A DNA stretch of 33,022 bases from Ignavibacteriaceae bacterium (GTDB lineage: Bacteria > Bacteroidota > Ignavibacteria > Ignavibacteriales > Ignavibacteriaceae), in NCBI GenBank assembly GCA_014860115.1, contig JACZKK010000218.1, positions 1-33,022 of the forward strand, written 5' to 3'. Both the position numbers and the translations under genes were made by a program. The notes beneath the pieces are model-generated. The model had not been told where the DNA came from and did not search any database. It saw only the letters and a list, made by a program, of their open reading frames with translations. Each line of letters opens with the position of its first letter. Position 1 is the first letter of the stretch. Positions 6,968 through 15,277 of this stretch are shown here, piece by piece.

Positions 6968-9097
6968 CTATTTAACCTTACCCTTTAATATTTCCGAAGA
7001 TAATTTTTCAGCTTTATAGAGATCACGAATGGCTTCAATCATTCCTTCAGCACTTAAGCTGACGGTTCTATTGTACTCCGTTGTATAAATAAATCTGCCG
7101 GAATGGCTTTCCATATTTCCGTCAAATGCAAGACCCACAATTTCACCATTAATATTGATTACAGGACTTCCAGAATTGCCTCCTATGATGTCGCAGGTGC
7201 TCGCAAAATTAAATGGCACAGACAGATCAAATTCTTCTGGCAATTTTTCCCAGTAATCTGGTAAGTTGTACGGAAATTTTTTATCGAATGAATAATAACG
7301 ATCCAGTGATCCATAGAATGTTGTTTTGTAGGGTGCTTTTGTTCCGTTGTAATCATATCCTTGCAATATTCCGTCAGAAATCCGGAGCGTTCCGGTTGCA
7401 TCGGGTGGAATTGCATCACCGTAAACTTCGTACAATGCTTCACCAAGCAATTGATTATTAATTACATCAGCGTCCTCAAGCTGCTTATTTCTCGCTTCCA
7501 TTTCTGTAAGCCTTTCTCTTGAGCTTAAAACAAACTTGATAAATGGATCATCCGATTTAAGAATTGCTTCTGCTCCTGAATTGGCTAATGCAATAACACT
7601 ATCTTTATTTGTAATTTCAGATTTTACGAGGACCATTTCCGCTGATGCTTTAGCATCACTCTCTAATAACAAAATATGAGCTATCTCATTTTCCGGAGGA
7701 AGATTTCTCTTTACTACACCCATATGAACTAATAGCTTTCTTTCTTCCACCCTTTTATCAAAATTTCCAGGAAAAATATTTTCAATCAAACTATTTAGGT
7801 TTTCCTTTCTGTATGCTTCCTCACGTTCGGTTTCTGCGAGACTTAACTGTTCAGCAAGTTTTATCAAATCTTTTGCAATAAAAAAATATTTTGGAGAATA
7901 AGTTGAACTGATTGAAAGTGCAAAAATTTCATTAGCATTCTCTGAAGCTTCTTTTCTGTTATCATCAATTTTCTTCCAGATACTACCATACTTAATTGTC
8001 AAATCCGGATCACAATAAATGTCATGGCTGAATTTTTTCTCGAAGTCTTTTTTTCTGGCCATGAAAAAAGGATCTTGCAAAGCCAGGTAAGTCGATTCAT
8101 ATACTTTTAATCCATTACCGACATTGAACAAAGTAGCAATCAGCTTCATATCTTCTGCATTGGTTTCTTTAACAAGCTCATCATAAATTTTGTATAATTC
8201 TTTCCTCATTGGTGTCTGCAATCCAAATTGAAAATCTCTTATATATTCAAGTTGAGCAACCGTATACAACCGGTTCGTGCTTCCCGGATTTCCAACAACA
8301 AAAACAGGCTGGTTTTCATAAATTGGATCGGTACTCCATTTAAAATAATGTTCTGTTTTAACCGGCTTATCATTTTCGTAAGCACGAAGGAATGCACAAT
8401 CAAATCCATATCGTGGATAGGTAAAATTATCATAATCACCACCGAGCTTGGATACCATCAGCTCAGGTACAAAAACAAGTCTGACATCATTATATCGCTT
8501 GTAACCGTAGAGAGAATATTTCCCGCCATAATAAAGCGAAACAACTGAACACATCAATTCCGGATTTTTTTCTGAATATTGTTTCTTAATTTCTTCGATC
8601 TTCTGAATCCGTCTTAAAACTTTTTCAGAATCCGAAACTACTTCGTTCATTGCGGATTTAATTTCTTTAGTTACGTCTTCAATCAGCATTAACTGGCTCA
8701 CATACAAATTTGGGATTTTCATTTCGTCTTCCTGTTTATCTGCATAGAATCCATACTTTAGCAAATCTTTTTCTTCAGTGCTCAAGTCTCTGAGCGTTCC
8801 GCGAATGCAATGGTGATTTGTCATTATCAATCCATCTTCAGAGATAAAGGAAGCAGAACATCCGCTTCCAAACTTTAAGGCTGATTTCTGTGCATGATCC
8901 AGCCATTCCTGATCGGGTCTGAAATCGTAAGTCTTTTCAAAATAATCGAGCGGAGGATTTTCGAACGTCCACATTTTTCCCATATCGAACTTCTGTGCCC
9001 TAACAGTATCGAAATCTACTCCAAAGTGGGATTGAGCAAAGCTGATATAGGTGAATAAAACTAAAAAGCTGCAGGTTGAACAATATATCTTTCTCAT
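6968..9097 (-). CDS. S46 family dipeptidyl-peptidase (DPP7-like)
   Basis: A periplasmic serine exopeptidase releasing N-terminal dipeptides. A signal peptide (MRKIYCSTCSFLVLFTYISFAQ) is followed by the split chymotrypsin-like domain: catalytic His in IMTNHHC (about residue 95-96), Asp in GGDYDNFTYPR, Ser642 in GGNSGSPV. Eighteen residues after the Ser is Gly660 in LAFDGN. In characterised S46 enzymes this position is Gly in DPP7 (hydrophobic P1) and Arg in DPP11 (acidic P1), so DPP7-like specificity is inferred. I chose the ATG at 9097 over an in-frame GTG three codons earlier. Length, about 709 residues, is normal. The gene is single, divergent from the MDR gene and convergent with DUF2459. 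With the nearby isoaspartyl peptidase it suggests scavenging of peptides. Confidence 0.95.
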   Translation of the reverse strand: MRKIYCSTCSFLVLFTYISFAQSHFGVDFDTVRAQKFDMGKMWTFENPPLDYFEKTYDFRPDQEWLDHAQKSALKFGSGCSASFISEDGLIMTNHHCIRGTLRDLSTEEKDLLKYGFYADKQEDEMKIPNLYVSQLMLIEDVTKEIKSAMNEVVSDSEKVLRRIQKIEEIKKQYSEKNPELMCSVVSLYYGGKYSLYGYKRYNDVRLVFVPELMVSKLGGDYDNFTYPRYGFDCAFLRAYENDKPVKTEHYFKWSTDPIYENQPVFVVGNPGSTNRLYTVAQLEYIRDFQFGLQTPMRKELYKIYDELVKETNAEDMKLIATLFNVGNGLKVYESTYLALQDPFFMARKKDFEKKFSHDIYCDPDLTIKYGSIWKKIDDNRKEASENANEIFALSISSTYSPKYFFIAKDLIKLAEQLSLAETEREEAYRKENLNSLIENIFPGNFDKRVEERKLLVHMGVVKRNLPPENEIAHILLLESDAKASAEMVLVKSEITNKDSVIALANSGAEAILKSDDPFIKFVLSSRERLTEMEARNKQLEDADVINNQLLGEALYEVYGDAIPPDATGTLRISDGILQGYDYNGTKAPYKTTFYGSLDRYYSFDKKFPYNLPDYWEKLPEEFDLSVPFNFASTCDIIGGNSGSPVININGEIVGLAFDGNMESHSGRFIYTTEYNRTVSLSAEGMIEAIRDLYKAEKLSSEILKGKVK

Positions 9098-9186
9098 CAC
9101 AAACACTCAGTAAAAGTTAATTGATTGTTAAAGTAATTTTATATTAGGTCTCCAAAATAAATAAAAACTTTTTTTTAGAAGACATT

Positions 9187-10227
9187 ATGGAAAACAATTC
9201 AGACAGTACACTGACAAGAAAAGCATACCGGATCAAGAAAGCTGGTTCATTAGATAATTTGAAGCTTTACAAAGAACACCTGAAACAACCTTCAGAAAAT
9301 GAAGTGACAGTAGAAGTAAAAGCCATCGGACTGAATTTTGCTGACCTATTTGCAATACAAGGATTATACAGTGCAACACCAAAAGGCAGCTTCGTTCCAG
9401 GACTTGAATACTCAGGTATCATAATCAGAAAAGGAACAAATGTAAACGAATACAGCATTGGTGATAAAATTATGGGTGCGATTAGATTTGGTGCTTATGC
9501 GACGAATTTAAATATTGATAAAAAATATATTCTGCATCTTCCCGATGATTATACATTTGAGGAAGGTGCAGCAATGGTCGTTCAGCCGTTGACTGCATAT
9601 TATTCTTTGTTTGAACTTGGAAATTTAAAACCGAATCATACTGTCTTGATACACAGTGCTGCGGGAGGTGTAGGAATTTATGCAAACAGACTCGCAAAAC
9701 ATTTTGGCGCTTATACAATCGGAACGGTAGGATCTGAATCAAAAAGGATTTTTTTAATTAACGAAGATTATGATGAAATTATTGTGCGGAAAGATAATTT
9801 CGGGAAACAGCTCACTCAGGCTATTGGAGGACGTAATCTTAATCTGGTTCTTGAATCAATCGGAGGAAAAGTCTTTGAAGAGAGTTTTAAAGCTTTAGCA
9901 CCTTCCGGAAGAATAGTTATTTATGGTGGTGCACAATTTATGTCTCAATCTTCAAAGCCAAATCTGTTCAAAGTCATTCCGAAATATTTATTCCGTCCAA
10001 AGATTGATCCGCTTTCTCTTTCGGATAAAAACCGTTCGGTGATGGGATTTAACCTGATTTATTTGTGGGATCATCCGGAGGAGTTGCGAGAAATGCTCAA
10101 CAAAATAATTGAGATGAAATTGAAGAAACCTCACATCGGAAAAGTTTTTACGTTTGATAAATTGATTAGTGCGTTGATATATTTTCAAACAGGTAAAAGT
10201 ATCGGAAAAGTTGTTGTGCAGGTATAA
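9187..10227 (+). CDS. Zinc-independent MDR oxidoreductase (quinone reductase / VAT1-like)
   Basis: A 346-residue medium-chain dehydrogenase/reductase. The GroES-like N-terminal half has GLNFADLFAIQGLY and VPGLEYSGIIIRKG; the Rossmann half has VLIHSAAGGVGIYANRLAKHFGA (NADPH-binding AAGGVG) and LVLESIGGKVFEESFKALAPSGRIVIYGG. The cysteine cluster of structural-zinc alcohol dehydrogenases is absent, so it is a quinone-oxidoreductase/VAT1 type enzyme reducing an unknown carbonyl or quinone with NADPH. The ATG at 9187 fits the domain start; no clear ribosome-binding site is visible. It converges with uvrA across a gap holding a perfect 28-base palindrome. Confidence 0.9.
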   Translation: MENNSDSTLTRKAYRIKKAGSLDNLKLYKEHLKQPSENEVTVEVKAIGLNFADLFAIQGLYSATPKGSFVPGLEYSGIIIRKGTNVNEYSIGDKIMGAIRFGAYATNLNIDKKYILHLPDDYTFEEGAAMVVQPLTAYYSLFELGNLKPNHTVLIHSAAGGVGIYANRLAKHFGAYTIGTVGSESKRIFLINEDYDEIIVRKDNFGKQLTQAIGGRNLNLVLESIGGKVFEESFKALAPSGRIVIYGGAQFMSQSSKPNLFKVIPKYLFRPKIDPLSLSDKNRSVMGFNLIYLWDHPEELREMLNKIIEMKLKKPHIGKVFTFDKLISALIYFQTGKSIGKVVVQV

Positions 10228-10245
10228 ATCATTTTGCTTTAAATA

Positions 10246-10273
10246 GTAGGGGTTCAAAATTTTGAACCCCTAC
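10246..10273. repeat. Perfect 28-base palindrome in convergent gap
   Basis: The left arm GTAGGGGTTCAAAA is exactly complementary to the right arm TTTTGAACCCCTAC, with no loop. It sits between the convergent stops of the MDR gene and uvrA. The outer TGTAGGGG edge is shared with the hairpin at 15213-15238. It could act as a two-way terminator, but neither side has a long T run, so a dispersed REP-like element is the simpler description. Confidence 0.85.
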
Positions 10274-10321
10274 AAAATGCAAATCGAAAAATATTCCTTC
10301 GGGATCGGATGAATACTATCG

Positions 10322-13129
10322 CTAATTTCCATTCAAATACTCTTTCAAATATTTTCCCGTCCACGAATTTTCAACTTCAATAATTTCTTCCGGTGTCCCG
10401 GTTGCTACAACTTCTCCACCCTCTTCTCCGGCTTCGGGACCGAGATCAATTACATAATCAGCACACTTTATCACATCAAGATTGTGCTCGATGATCACAA
10501 CAGAATTTCCTCTTTCGACAAGCATATTAAAACAATTTAACAACTTTGAAATATCATCAAAGTGAAGTCCGGTCGTTGGTTCATCAAAAATAAATAATGT
10601 ATGCTTGCTTTCTCTGCTTGAAACAAGATGCGATGCAAGTTTTACTCTTTGAGCTTCACCACCGGAAAGAGTATTCGACGGTTGTCCAAGCTTTATGTAA
10701 CCCAATCCAACATCGGAAAGTACCCGAAGTATGTTTGCAATTTTTTTATGGTCTGTGAAGAACTCCAATGCTTCATCAACAGTCATTTCAAGAACTTCAA
10801 CAAGATTTTTTCCGTGATAAGTAATTTCTCTTGTTTCTTTTTTGTATCTAGTTCCTTCGCAATCATCACAGGTTAAATAAAGATCGGCGAGAAATTGCAT
10901 TTCAACTTTAATAAGACCGTCACCCTGACAGGTTTCGCATCTTCCACCGGGAACGTTGAATGAAAAATATCCCGGTTTGTAACCTCTGGCTTTTGCCTGA
11001 TGTGTCGATGCAAATAGTTCTCTTATCAACTCAAATGCTTTTACATAGCTGATTGGATTTGATCTTGGTGATTTTCCAATTGGGGATTGATCGACTATCT
11101 CAATTCCGTCAATGTATTTCGCACCAACAATGTCATCAAACTTTCCGATATGCGAAGGAGCCATTCCAAAATATTTTGCGACACCAGCATAAAGTACATC
11201 GTGAATGAGTGTGCTTTTGCCTGAACCGCTTACACCGGTAATCACCACAAACCTGTTAAGAGGAATTTCAAGGGAAATATTTTTTAAATTATTTTCTCTT
11301 GCGCCGACGATCTCAATGCTCTTTGTTTTCCTGTTGTTTCTTTTTTTAGGAAGAGGGATTTTTATCTTTCCTGAAAGATATTTTCCAGTCAATGAATTTT
11401 CATTTCTCAGAATGTCTTCAACTGTTCCCGTTGCAATAATTTCTCCTCCGTTCGTTCCTGCTTTCGGACCCATATCAAAAATCAAGTCTGCGTTATGCAT
11501 CATCTCGGGATCGTGTTCAACAACAATCACGGTGTTACCAATATCACGTAGATTTTTTAGTAATTGTATCAGCCTGTTGTTATCTCTCGGATGCAATCCG
11601 ATTGTTGGTTCATCAAGCACATAAAGAGTTCCAACCAATGATGAACCAAGTGATGTTGCGAGATTAATTCTCTGTGTTTCACCGCCTGAAAGTGTGCTGC
11701 TCAATCTGTCCATCGTTAAATAACCAATTCCAACGTCGTTCAAAAACTTTAATCGCTTTATTATCTCCTTCAGGATTCTTTCGCCAACAAGAAGATCATA
11801 TTCAGAAAGCTGAAGCTCTTGAAAAAATTTTAACGAATATTCGATTGGAAGAGCAACCACATCATAAATAGATTTACCTGTAATCTTCACCTGCAAAGCT
11901 TCTCTTCGCAAACGTGAGCCTTTGCACGCATTACAAATGGTATATCCTCTGAATCTACTGAGCATCACGCGTACGTGCATCTTGTAGGTTTTCTGTTCAA
12001 GCTTTTCAAAAAAGCCATCAATTCCGTGATAAGTACCAAATCCTTTTTTAACAAGATCAATCTGAACTTCAGACAATTGCTTGAATGGAATGTTAATTGG
12101 CATTTTGAAAGCCTTTGCGTTCTGAACCAAGTCACGGAGGAAAGAACTATATTTTGCACCACGGAATGGTGCAATTGCTCCATCTATTATGCTCATATTC
12201 GGATCCGGAATTACAAGATTCATATCGATACCGACTGTTTTACTGAATCCCTGGCAAACCGGACAAGCACCGAACGGATTATTGAATGAGAAAAATCTTG
12301 GCTCTGGTTCTTCGTATCTTATTCCACAGCATTCATAATACTTGTTGAATTCTTTTTCTTCACCGTTATCCGCATTGATGACGATAAGTCTGTTTTCACC
12401 TTCTTTAAATGTAACTTCAATTGAGTCAGATAATTTTTCCCGGATCTTTCCTTTTTCAGCTTTAAATCTTTCAATAATAACTATAATATCTGCTGCACCT
12501 GACTTCCGGCCGGGCAGTTTCTTTGCGGCGAATTTTTCTTCATTCAAATCAATTAGTTTGTTGTCGGAAAAAATCCGAAAGAAGCCTCGTTTTTTAAGAA
12601 GATCAATTTCTTCCTTTAATGTGTGCCCTTCGTGCTGATGAAGTGGAAAGCCGAGATAAAATTTTGTTCCATCGGGTTGGTCTTCCAACCATTCAACAAC
12701 TGTAGTTGTAGTTGCTCTTGTAACTTCTTTTCCGCATTGGAAGCAGATCGTCTTTCCGATTCTTGCAAAGAGAAGTCGAAGATAATCATAAACTTCTGTG
12801 GTTGTTCCTACTGTCGAACGTGAATTTCGTGCAACAGTTTTTTGTTCGATTGCAACTGCTGGAGAAATTCCCTGTATGAAATCAACATCAGGTTTATTCA
12901 TTCTTTCCAAAAATTGCCGGGCGTACGAAGAAAGACTTTCAACATATCTTCTCTGCCCCTCTGCATAAATTGTATCAAAGACGAGAGAAGATTTTCCGCT
13001 GCCGCTTACACCTGTAAACACAACCAATTTGTTCCTCGGAATCTCGAAGCTGAGGTTTTTCAGGTTGTGCTCACGTGCACCTTTAACTACTATCCGTTTA
13101 TTATTATTTGATGACTTATTGTTATTCAT
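10322..13129 (-). CDS. uvrA: Excinuclease ABC subunit A
   Basis: DNA damage-sensing ATPase of nucleotide excision repair, loading UvrB at lesions. The 935-residue length is normal. Two ABC modules are visible: Walker A at residues 40-47 (GVSGSGKS), signature LSGGETQRINLA, Walker B YVLDEPTIGLHPRDN; then a second GVSGSGKSTLIHDVLY, LSGGEAQRVKLA and FIFDEPTTGLHFDD. Zinc-binding cysteine pairs are CFQC, CPVC, CNAC, CETC and CDDC. The insertion-domain entry NSRSTVGTTTEVYDYLRLLF is intact. The N-terminus is Asn/Lys-rich (MNNNKSSNNNKR). No ribosome-binding site is obvious before the ATG at 13129. It appears to be a single-gene unit. Confidence 0.98.
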   Translation of the reverse strand: MNNNKSSNNNKRIVVKGAREHNLKNLSFEIPRNKLVVFTGVSGSGKSSLVFDTIYAEGQRRYVESLSSYARQFLERMNKPDVDFIQGISPAVAIEQKTVARNSRSTVGTTTEVYDYLRLLFARIGKTICFQCGKEVTRATTTTVVEWLEDQPDGTKFYLGFPLHQHEGHTLKEEIDLLKKRGFFRIFSDNKLIDLNEEKFAAKKLPGRKSGAADIIVIIERFKAEKGKIREKLSDSIEVTFKEGENRLIVINADNGEEKEFNKYYECCGIRYEEPEPRFFSFNNPFGACPVCQGFSKTVGIDMNLVIPDPNMSIIDGAIAPFRGAKYSSFLRDLVQNAKAFKMPINIPFKQLSEVQIDLVKKGFGTYHGIDGFFEKLEQKTYKMHVRVMLSRFRGYTICNACKGSRLRREALQVKITGKSIYDVVALPIEYSLKFFQELQLSEYDLLVGERILKEIIKRLKFLNDVGIGYLTMDRLSSTLSGGETQRINLATSLGSSLVGTLYVLDEPTIGLHPRDNNRLIQLLKNLRDIGNTVIVVEHDPEMMHNADLIFDMGPKAGTNGGEIIATGTVEDILRNENSLTGKYLSGKIKIPLPKKRNNRKTKSIEIVGARENNLKNISLEIPLNRFVVITGVSGSGKSTLIHDVLYAGVAKYFGMAPSHIGKFDDIVGAKYIDGIEIVDQSPIGKSPRSNPISYVKAFELIRELFASTHQAKARGYKPGYFSFNVPGGRCETCQGDGLIKVEMQFLADLYLTCDDCEGTRYKKETREITYHGKNLVEVLEMTVDEALEFFTDHKKIANILRVLSDVGLGYIKLGQPSNTLSGGEAQRVKLASHLVSSRESKHTLFIFDEPTTGLHFDDISKLLNCFNMLVERGNSVVIIEHNLDVIKCADYVIDLGPEAGEEGGEVVATGTPEEIIEVENSWTGKYLKEYLNGN

Positions 13130-13599
13130 TTTGGAATATTGCCAGTAAGAAAAAGAAGGATTCTTAAATCCAGCCAGCTAATTTAAGAATTTATTGGATA
13201 CACGTGAGGGGAAAATGTGAGTATATGTGATGCCCTTGTTTTCTGATGTCATTGCAAGCAAAGCGATGTAATCTCAATGTGGAATTTTCCAAGTTTAAGA
13301 TATTCATATTAGGCAATTCTCATTGTGTACTTCACTCAATTACTTGGTGATCAGCAACTAAAACTAGTCAATCACAGGTTGCATCTCATTTTATTTTGAT
13401 TAAATTTTATATAGTTAATAAGGAAAAGTTCCGGTCGAAGATTCCGGCGAATAAAAATGATTCGACGAATGAGAAAAAAAATTGAATCTGAATTTATTCC
13501 TATCCCACGCTTAAACTACGATCCATTAGGAAGAGTACTTACTCCAACACACCACAAGGTTATCCGGTTAACTACAAGAATTTTTATCAGGAGGGAAAA
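13130..13599. other. 470-base region without a recognised gene, upstream of the T9SS cargo gene
   Basis: This stretch separates the divergent uvrA and T9SS cargo genes and should hold both promoters, though I see no convincing -35/-10 or TAnnTTTG-type pair. It contains a dispersed-repeat-like segment at 13248-13275 and a 48-codon open frame at 13457-13603 that runs into the next gene. Just before the cargo gene ATG is a strong ribosome-binding site (AGGAGGG). No tRNA, riboswitch or clear terminator was seen. Confidence 0.6.
13248..13275. repeat. Dispersed-repeat-like segment (GTCATTGC...AATCTC type)
   Basis: Begins GTCATTGCAAGC and ends GATGTAATCTC. It matches from memory the widespread intergenic repeat type GTCATTGCGAGC...GAAGCAATCTC found in many bacterial genomes. 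There is only one copy in this window, so repetition is not shown here directly. It lies in the long intergenic stretch before the T9SS cargo gene. Confidence 0.5.
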
Positions 13600-13603
13600 A
13601 TGA
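13457..13603 (+). CDS. Candidate 48-aa upstream ORF, doubtful
   Basis: An ATG-started frame encoding a strongly basic 48-residue peptide (starts MIRRMRKKIESEF, ends TTRIFIRREK). Its TGA overlaps the ATG of the T9SS cargo gene in an ATGA arrangement, which would allow translational coupling. No ribosome-binding site precedes its ATG, I recognise no homologue, and the strong ribosome-binding site of the downstream gene makes coupling unnecessary. It may be a chance frame. Confidence 0.2.
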   Translation: MIRRMRKKIESEFIPIPRLNYDPLGRVLTPTHHKVIRLTTRIFIRREK

Positions 13604-15204
13604 AATTTATTATAATATTTTTAATTGTATTCTTCTCCGCTCAACCTTATTGTCAGAACCAAATTCCAGATTTGGTTATCCCTATACAAATTACTTTTCT
13701 GTCTGGAAATAATCCTGTAAATATGGAAATAGGATTAGATTCAACTGCAACCAATTGTATCGATCCTCAATTAGGAGAATCACAATTACCACCAATCCCA
13801 CCACCAGGATGGGAGGCTGTTCTTCTATTACCGTATCCTGAATGTCAGGGTAGCTATGGTGAATCAATAATAACATTCAAAGATTTTCGGTTTGGTGAAC
13901 AACCATATACAGGATCGAGAATACATAGACTAGGTTTCATTTCACAATTAGGTGTAACTATTCATTGGTCTCTTCCTGAAGGAATTACAGGTTTACTCCA
14001 GGAACCATTCAGCGGCGCTCCGTTATATCCTATGGCCGGACAGGACAGTTTTTTTGTGCCTATTACATTAAACGAATTAAACATGGTTATAAACTACACA
14101 ATAGAAGAACCACCTGTTCAGGTATTAAGCTATATAACAGTGACTGACGGACAAACGCTGTTTCCAAGAGTACTGTATTTTGGATTAGATCTTACGGCTA
14201 CAGATAGTATAGATATACTTCTTGGAGAGTCTGCTCTACCTCCATTTCCTCCCCCAGGTGCATTTGAAGCAAGATATATCCTGCCAGAAAATAATTTTTC
14301 AGGCACATTAGCTTCTTATTCTGATTTCAGATACGCAAATCTGCCATTTACCGGTCAAAAGGAATGGAGACTTGCTTACCAACCGGGAACGGGCAACACG
14401 ATTACTATAATCTGGGATTTCCCTCCTTATATAACTGGCTCATTGAAGGATATTATTAATGGAACTCTAATTAATATTCCAATTTCGGATTCTGGAAGTT
14501 ATACTGTAGAAAATCCTTCTGTCTTTAATCAATTAAGAATGATTATAGAGTTTAACAATGCTGTGCCTGTTGAGCTTAATTCATTCACAGCTTCAGTTCT
14601 ACAAAATGAAAGAGCTGTTCAGCTAAATTGGACAACTGCAACTGAAACAAACAACTCAGGCTTCGAGATTCTTCGTTCCTGCCTTGCCGGCAGGCAGGTC
14701 ACTCAGAATGACAACGACTGGAGTACAATTGGTTTTGTTCCCGGATTTGGGACTACAACAGAACCAAAATTATATTCATTCACTGATGAGAGTGTAACAT
14801 CGGGAACTTACAAGTTCCGTCTCAAGCAAATTGATTTTGATGGATCATTCACTTACTCAAACGAAGTAGAAATTGAAGTTGATTTTACTCCGAAGGAGTT
14901 TGTGCTGTATCAGAATTACCCTAATCCGTTTAATCCGAGTACGACAATTAAGTTTGAGATTCCGTCTGTCACTCTTCGACAGGCTCAGAGTGACATAATG
15001 GTTTCGTTAAAAGTTTATGATGTGCTCGGAAACGAAGTTGCAACTCTTATGAATGAAGAAAAACAACCAGGAACTTATGAAGTTGAGTTCAATTCTCAAG
15101 TCAGTCATTCCGGCGATGTCCGGAATCTAACCAGTGGAATATATTTCTATCAACTTAAAACTGGTTCATTCACTCAAACTAAGAAAATGATTCTGGCAAA
15201 GTAA
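13600..15204 (+). CDS. T9SS type A sorting-domain secreted protein with duplicated domain
   Basis: A 534-residue secreted protein. Signal peptide at residues 1-19; two homologous domains at about 40-170 and 190-320, each with GLDxTAT...LGES.LPP.PPPG, a [KS]DFR[FY] block and an ITG.L block; an fn3-like domain at about 322-428 (VELNSFTASVLQNERAVQLNWTTATE); and a C-terminal T9SS type A sorting domain from 432 (FVLYQNYPNPFNPST...VLGNEVATL...GIYFYQL...KKMILAK). The sorting domain should direct outer-membrane translocation and surface release or anchoring. Three in-frame palindromic insertions at 14678, 14968 and 15104 add residues near 359-367, 457-465 and 500-509. The start is fixed by AGGAGGG five bases upstream. 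The duplicated domain is unknown to me. Confidence 0.9.
   Translation: MKFIIIFLIVFFSAQPYCQNQIPDLVIPIQITFLSGNNPVNMEIGLDSTATNCIDPQLGESQLPPIPPPGWEAVLLLPYPECQGSYGESIITFKDFRFGEQPYTGSRIHRLGFISQLGVTIHWSLPEGITGLLQEPFSGAPLYPMAGQDSFFVPITLNELNMVINYTIEEPPVQVLSYITVTDGQTLFPRVLYFGLDLTATDSIDILLGESALPPFPPPGAFEARYILPENNFSGTLASYSDFRYANLPFTGQKEWRLAYQPGTGNTITIIWDFPPYITGSLKDIINGTLINIPISDSGSYTVENPSVFNQLRMIIEFNNAVPVELNSFTASVLQNERAVQLNWTTATETNNSGFEILRSCLAGRQVTQNDNDWSTIGFVPGFGTTTEPKLYSFTDESVTSGTYKFRLKQIDFDGSFTYSNEVEIEVDFTPKEFVLYQNYPNPFNPSTTIKFEIPSVTLRQAQSDIMVSLKVYDVLGNEVATLMNEEKQPGTYEVEFNSQVSHSGDVRNLTSGIYFYQLKTGSFTQTKKMILAK
14678..14698. repeat. 21-base palindromic element inside the T9SS cargo gene
   Basis: Arms CCTGCC (14678-14683) and GGCAGG (14693-14698) enclose TGCC/GGCA, with one bulged T at 14684. 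In frame it encodes S-C-L-A-G-R-Q within the fn3-like domain, in a loop between FEILRS and NDNDWSTIGFV. The same family occurs at 22014-22034 between genes (CCTG...CCGG...CAGGCAGG). Confidence 0.75.
14968..14994. repeat. 27-base palindromic element inside the T9SS cargo gene
   Basis: Eight-base perfect arms GTCACTCT (14968-14975) and AGAGTGAC (14987-14994) surround TCGACAGGCTC. Its length of 27 keeps the frame. It adds T-L-R-Q-A-Q-S-D to the sorting domain between KFEIPSV and MVSLKVYD, where related sorting domains run straight through. The TTCGACAGGCTCAG core is a commonly seen dispersed repeat word. Confidence 0.75.
15104..15127. repeat. 24-base palindromic element inside the T9SS cargo gene
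   Basis: Arms ATTCCGG (15107-15113) and CCGGAAT (15120-15126) enclose CGATGT; the element starts GTCATTCCGG and ends CCGGAATC. It adds about S-H-S-G-D-V-R-N-L in the sorting domain between VEFNSQ and TSGIYFYQL. The frame is kept. Confidence 0.7.
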
Positions 15205-15212
15205 AATAATAA

Positions 15213-15238
15213 GGGCGAGTCAACAACTCGCCCCTACA
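15213..15238. repeat. Hairpin repeat in convergent gap (TGTAGGGG edge)
   Basis: Perfect 8-base arms GGGCGAGT (15213-15220) and ACTCGCCC (15226-15233) with loop CAACA, followed by CTACA. Read on the minus strand it begins TGTAGGGGCGAGT, sharing the TGTAGGGG edge with the palindrome at 10246-10273. It lies between the convergent stops of the T9SS cargo and SpoVG-like genes and could terminate transcription. Confidence 0.75.
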
Positions 15239-15277
15239 ATTTCATTTTGTATTGAATCGTACAGAAGAACTTATGGA

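Noticed and set aside
11205-11624. 139-codon open frame on plus opposite uvrA
   Set aside because: It lies wholly antisense to the conserved uvrA ATP-binding region, and its composition mirrors the uvrA codons. It is a shadow.
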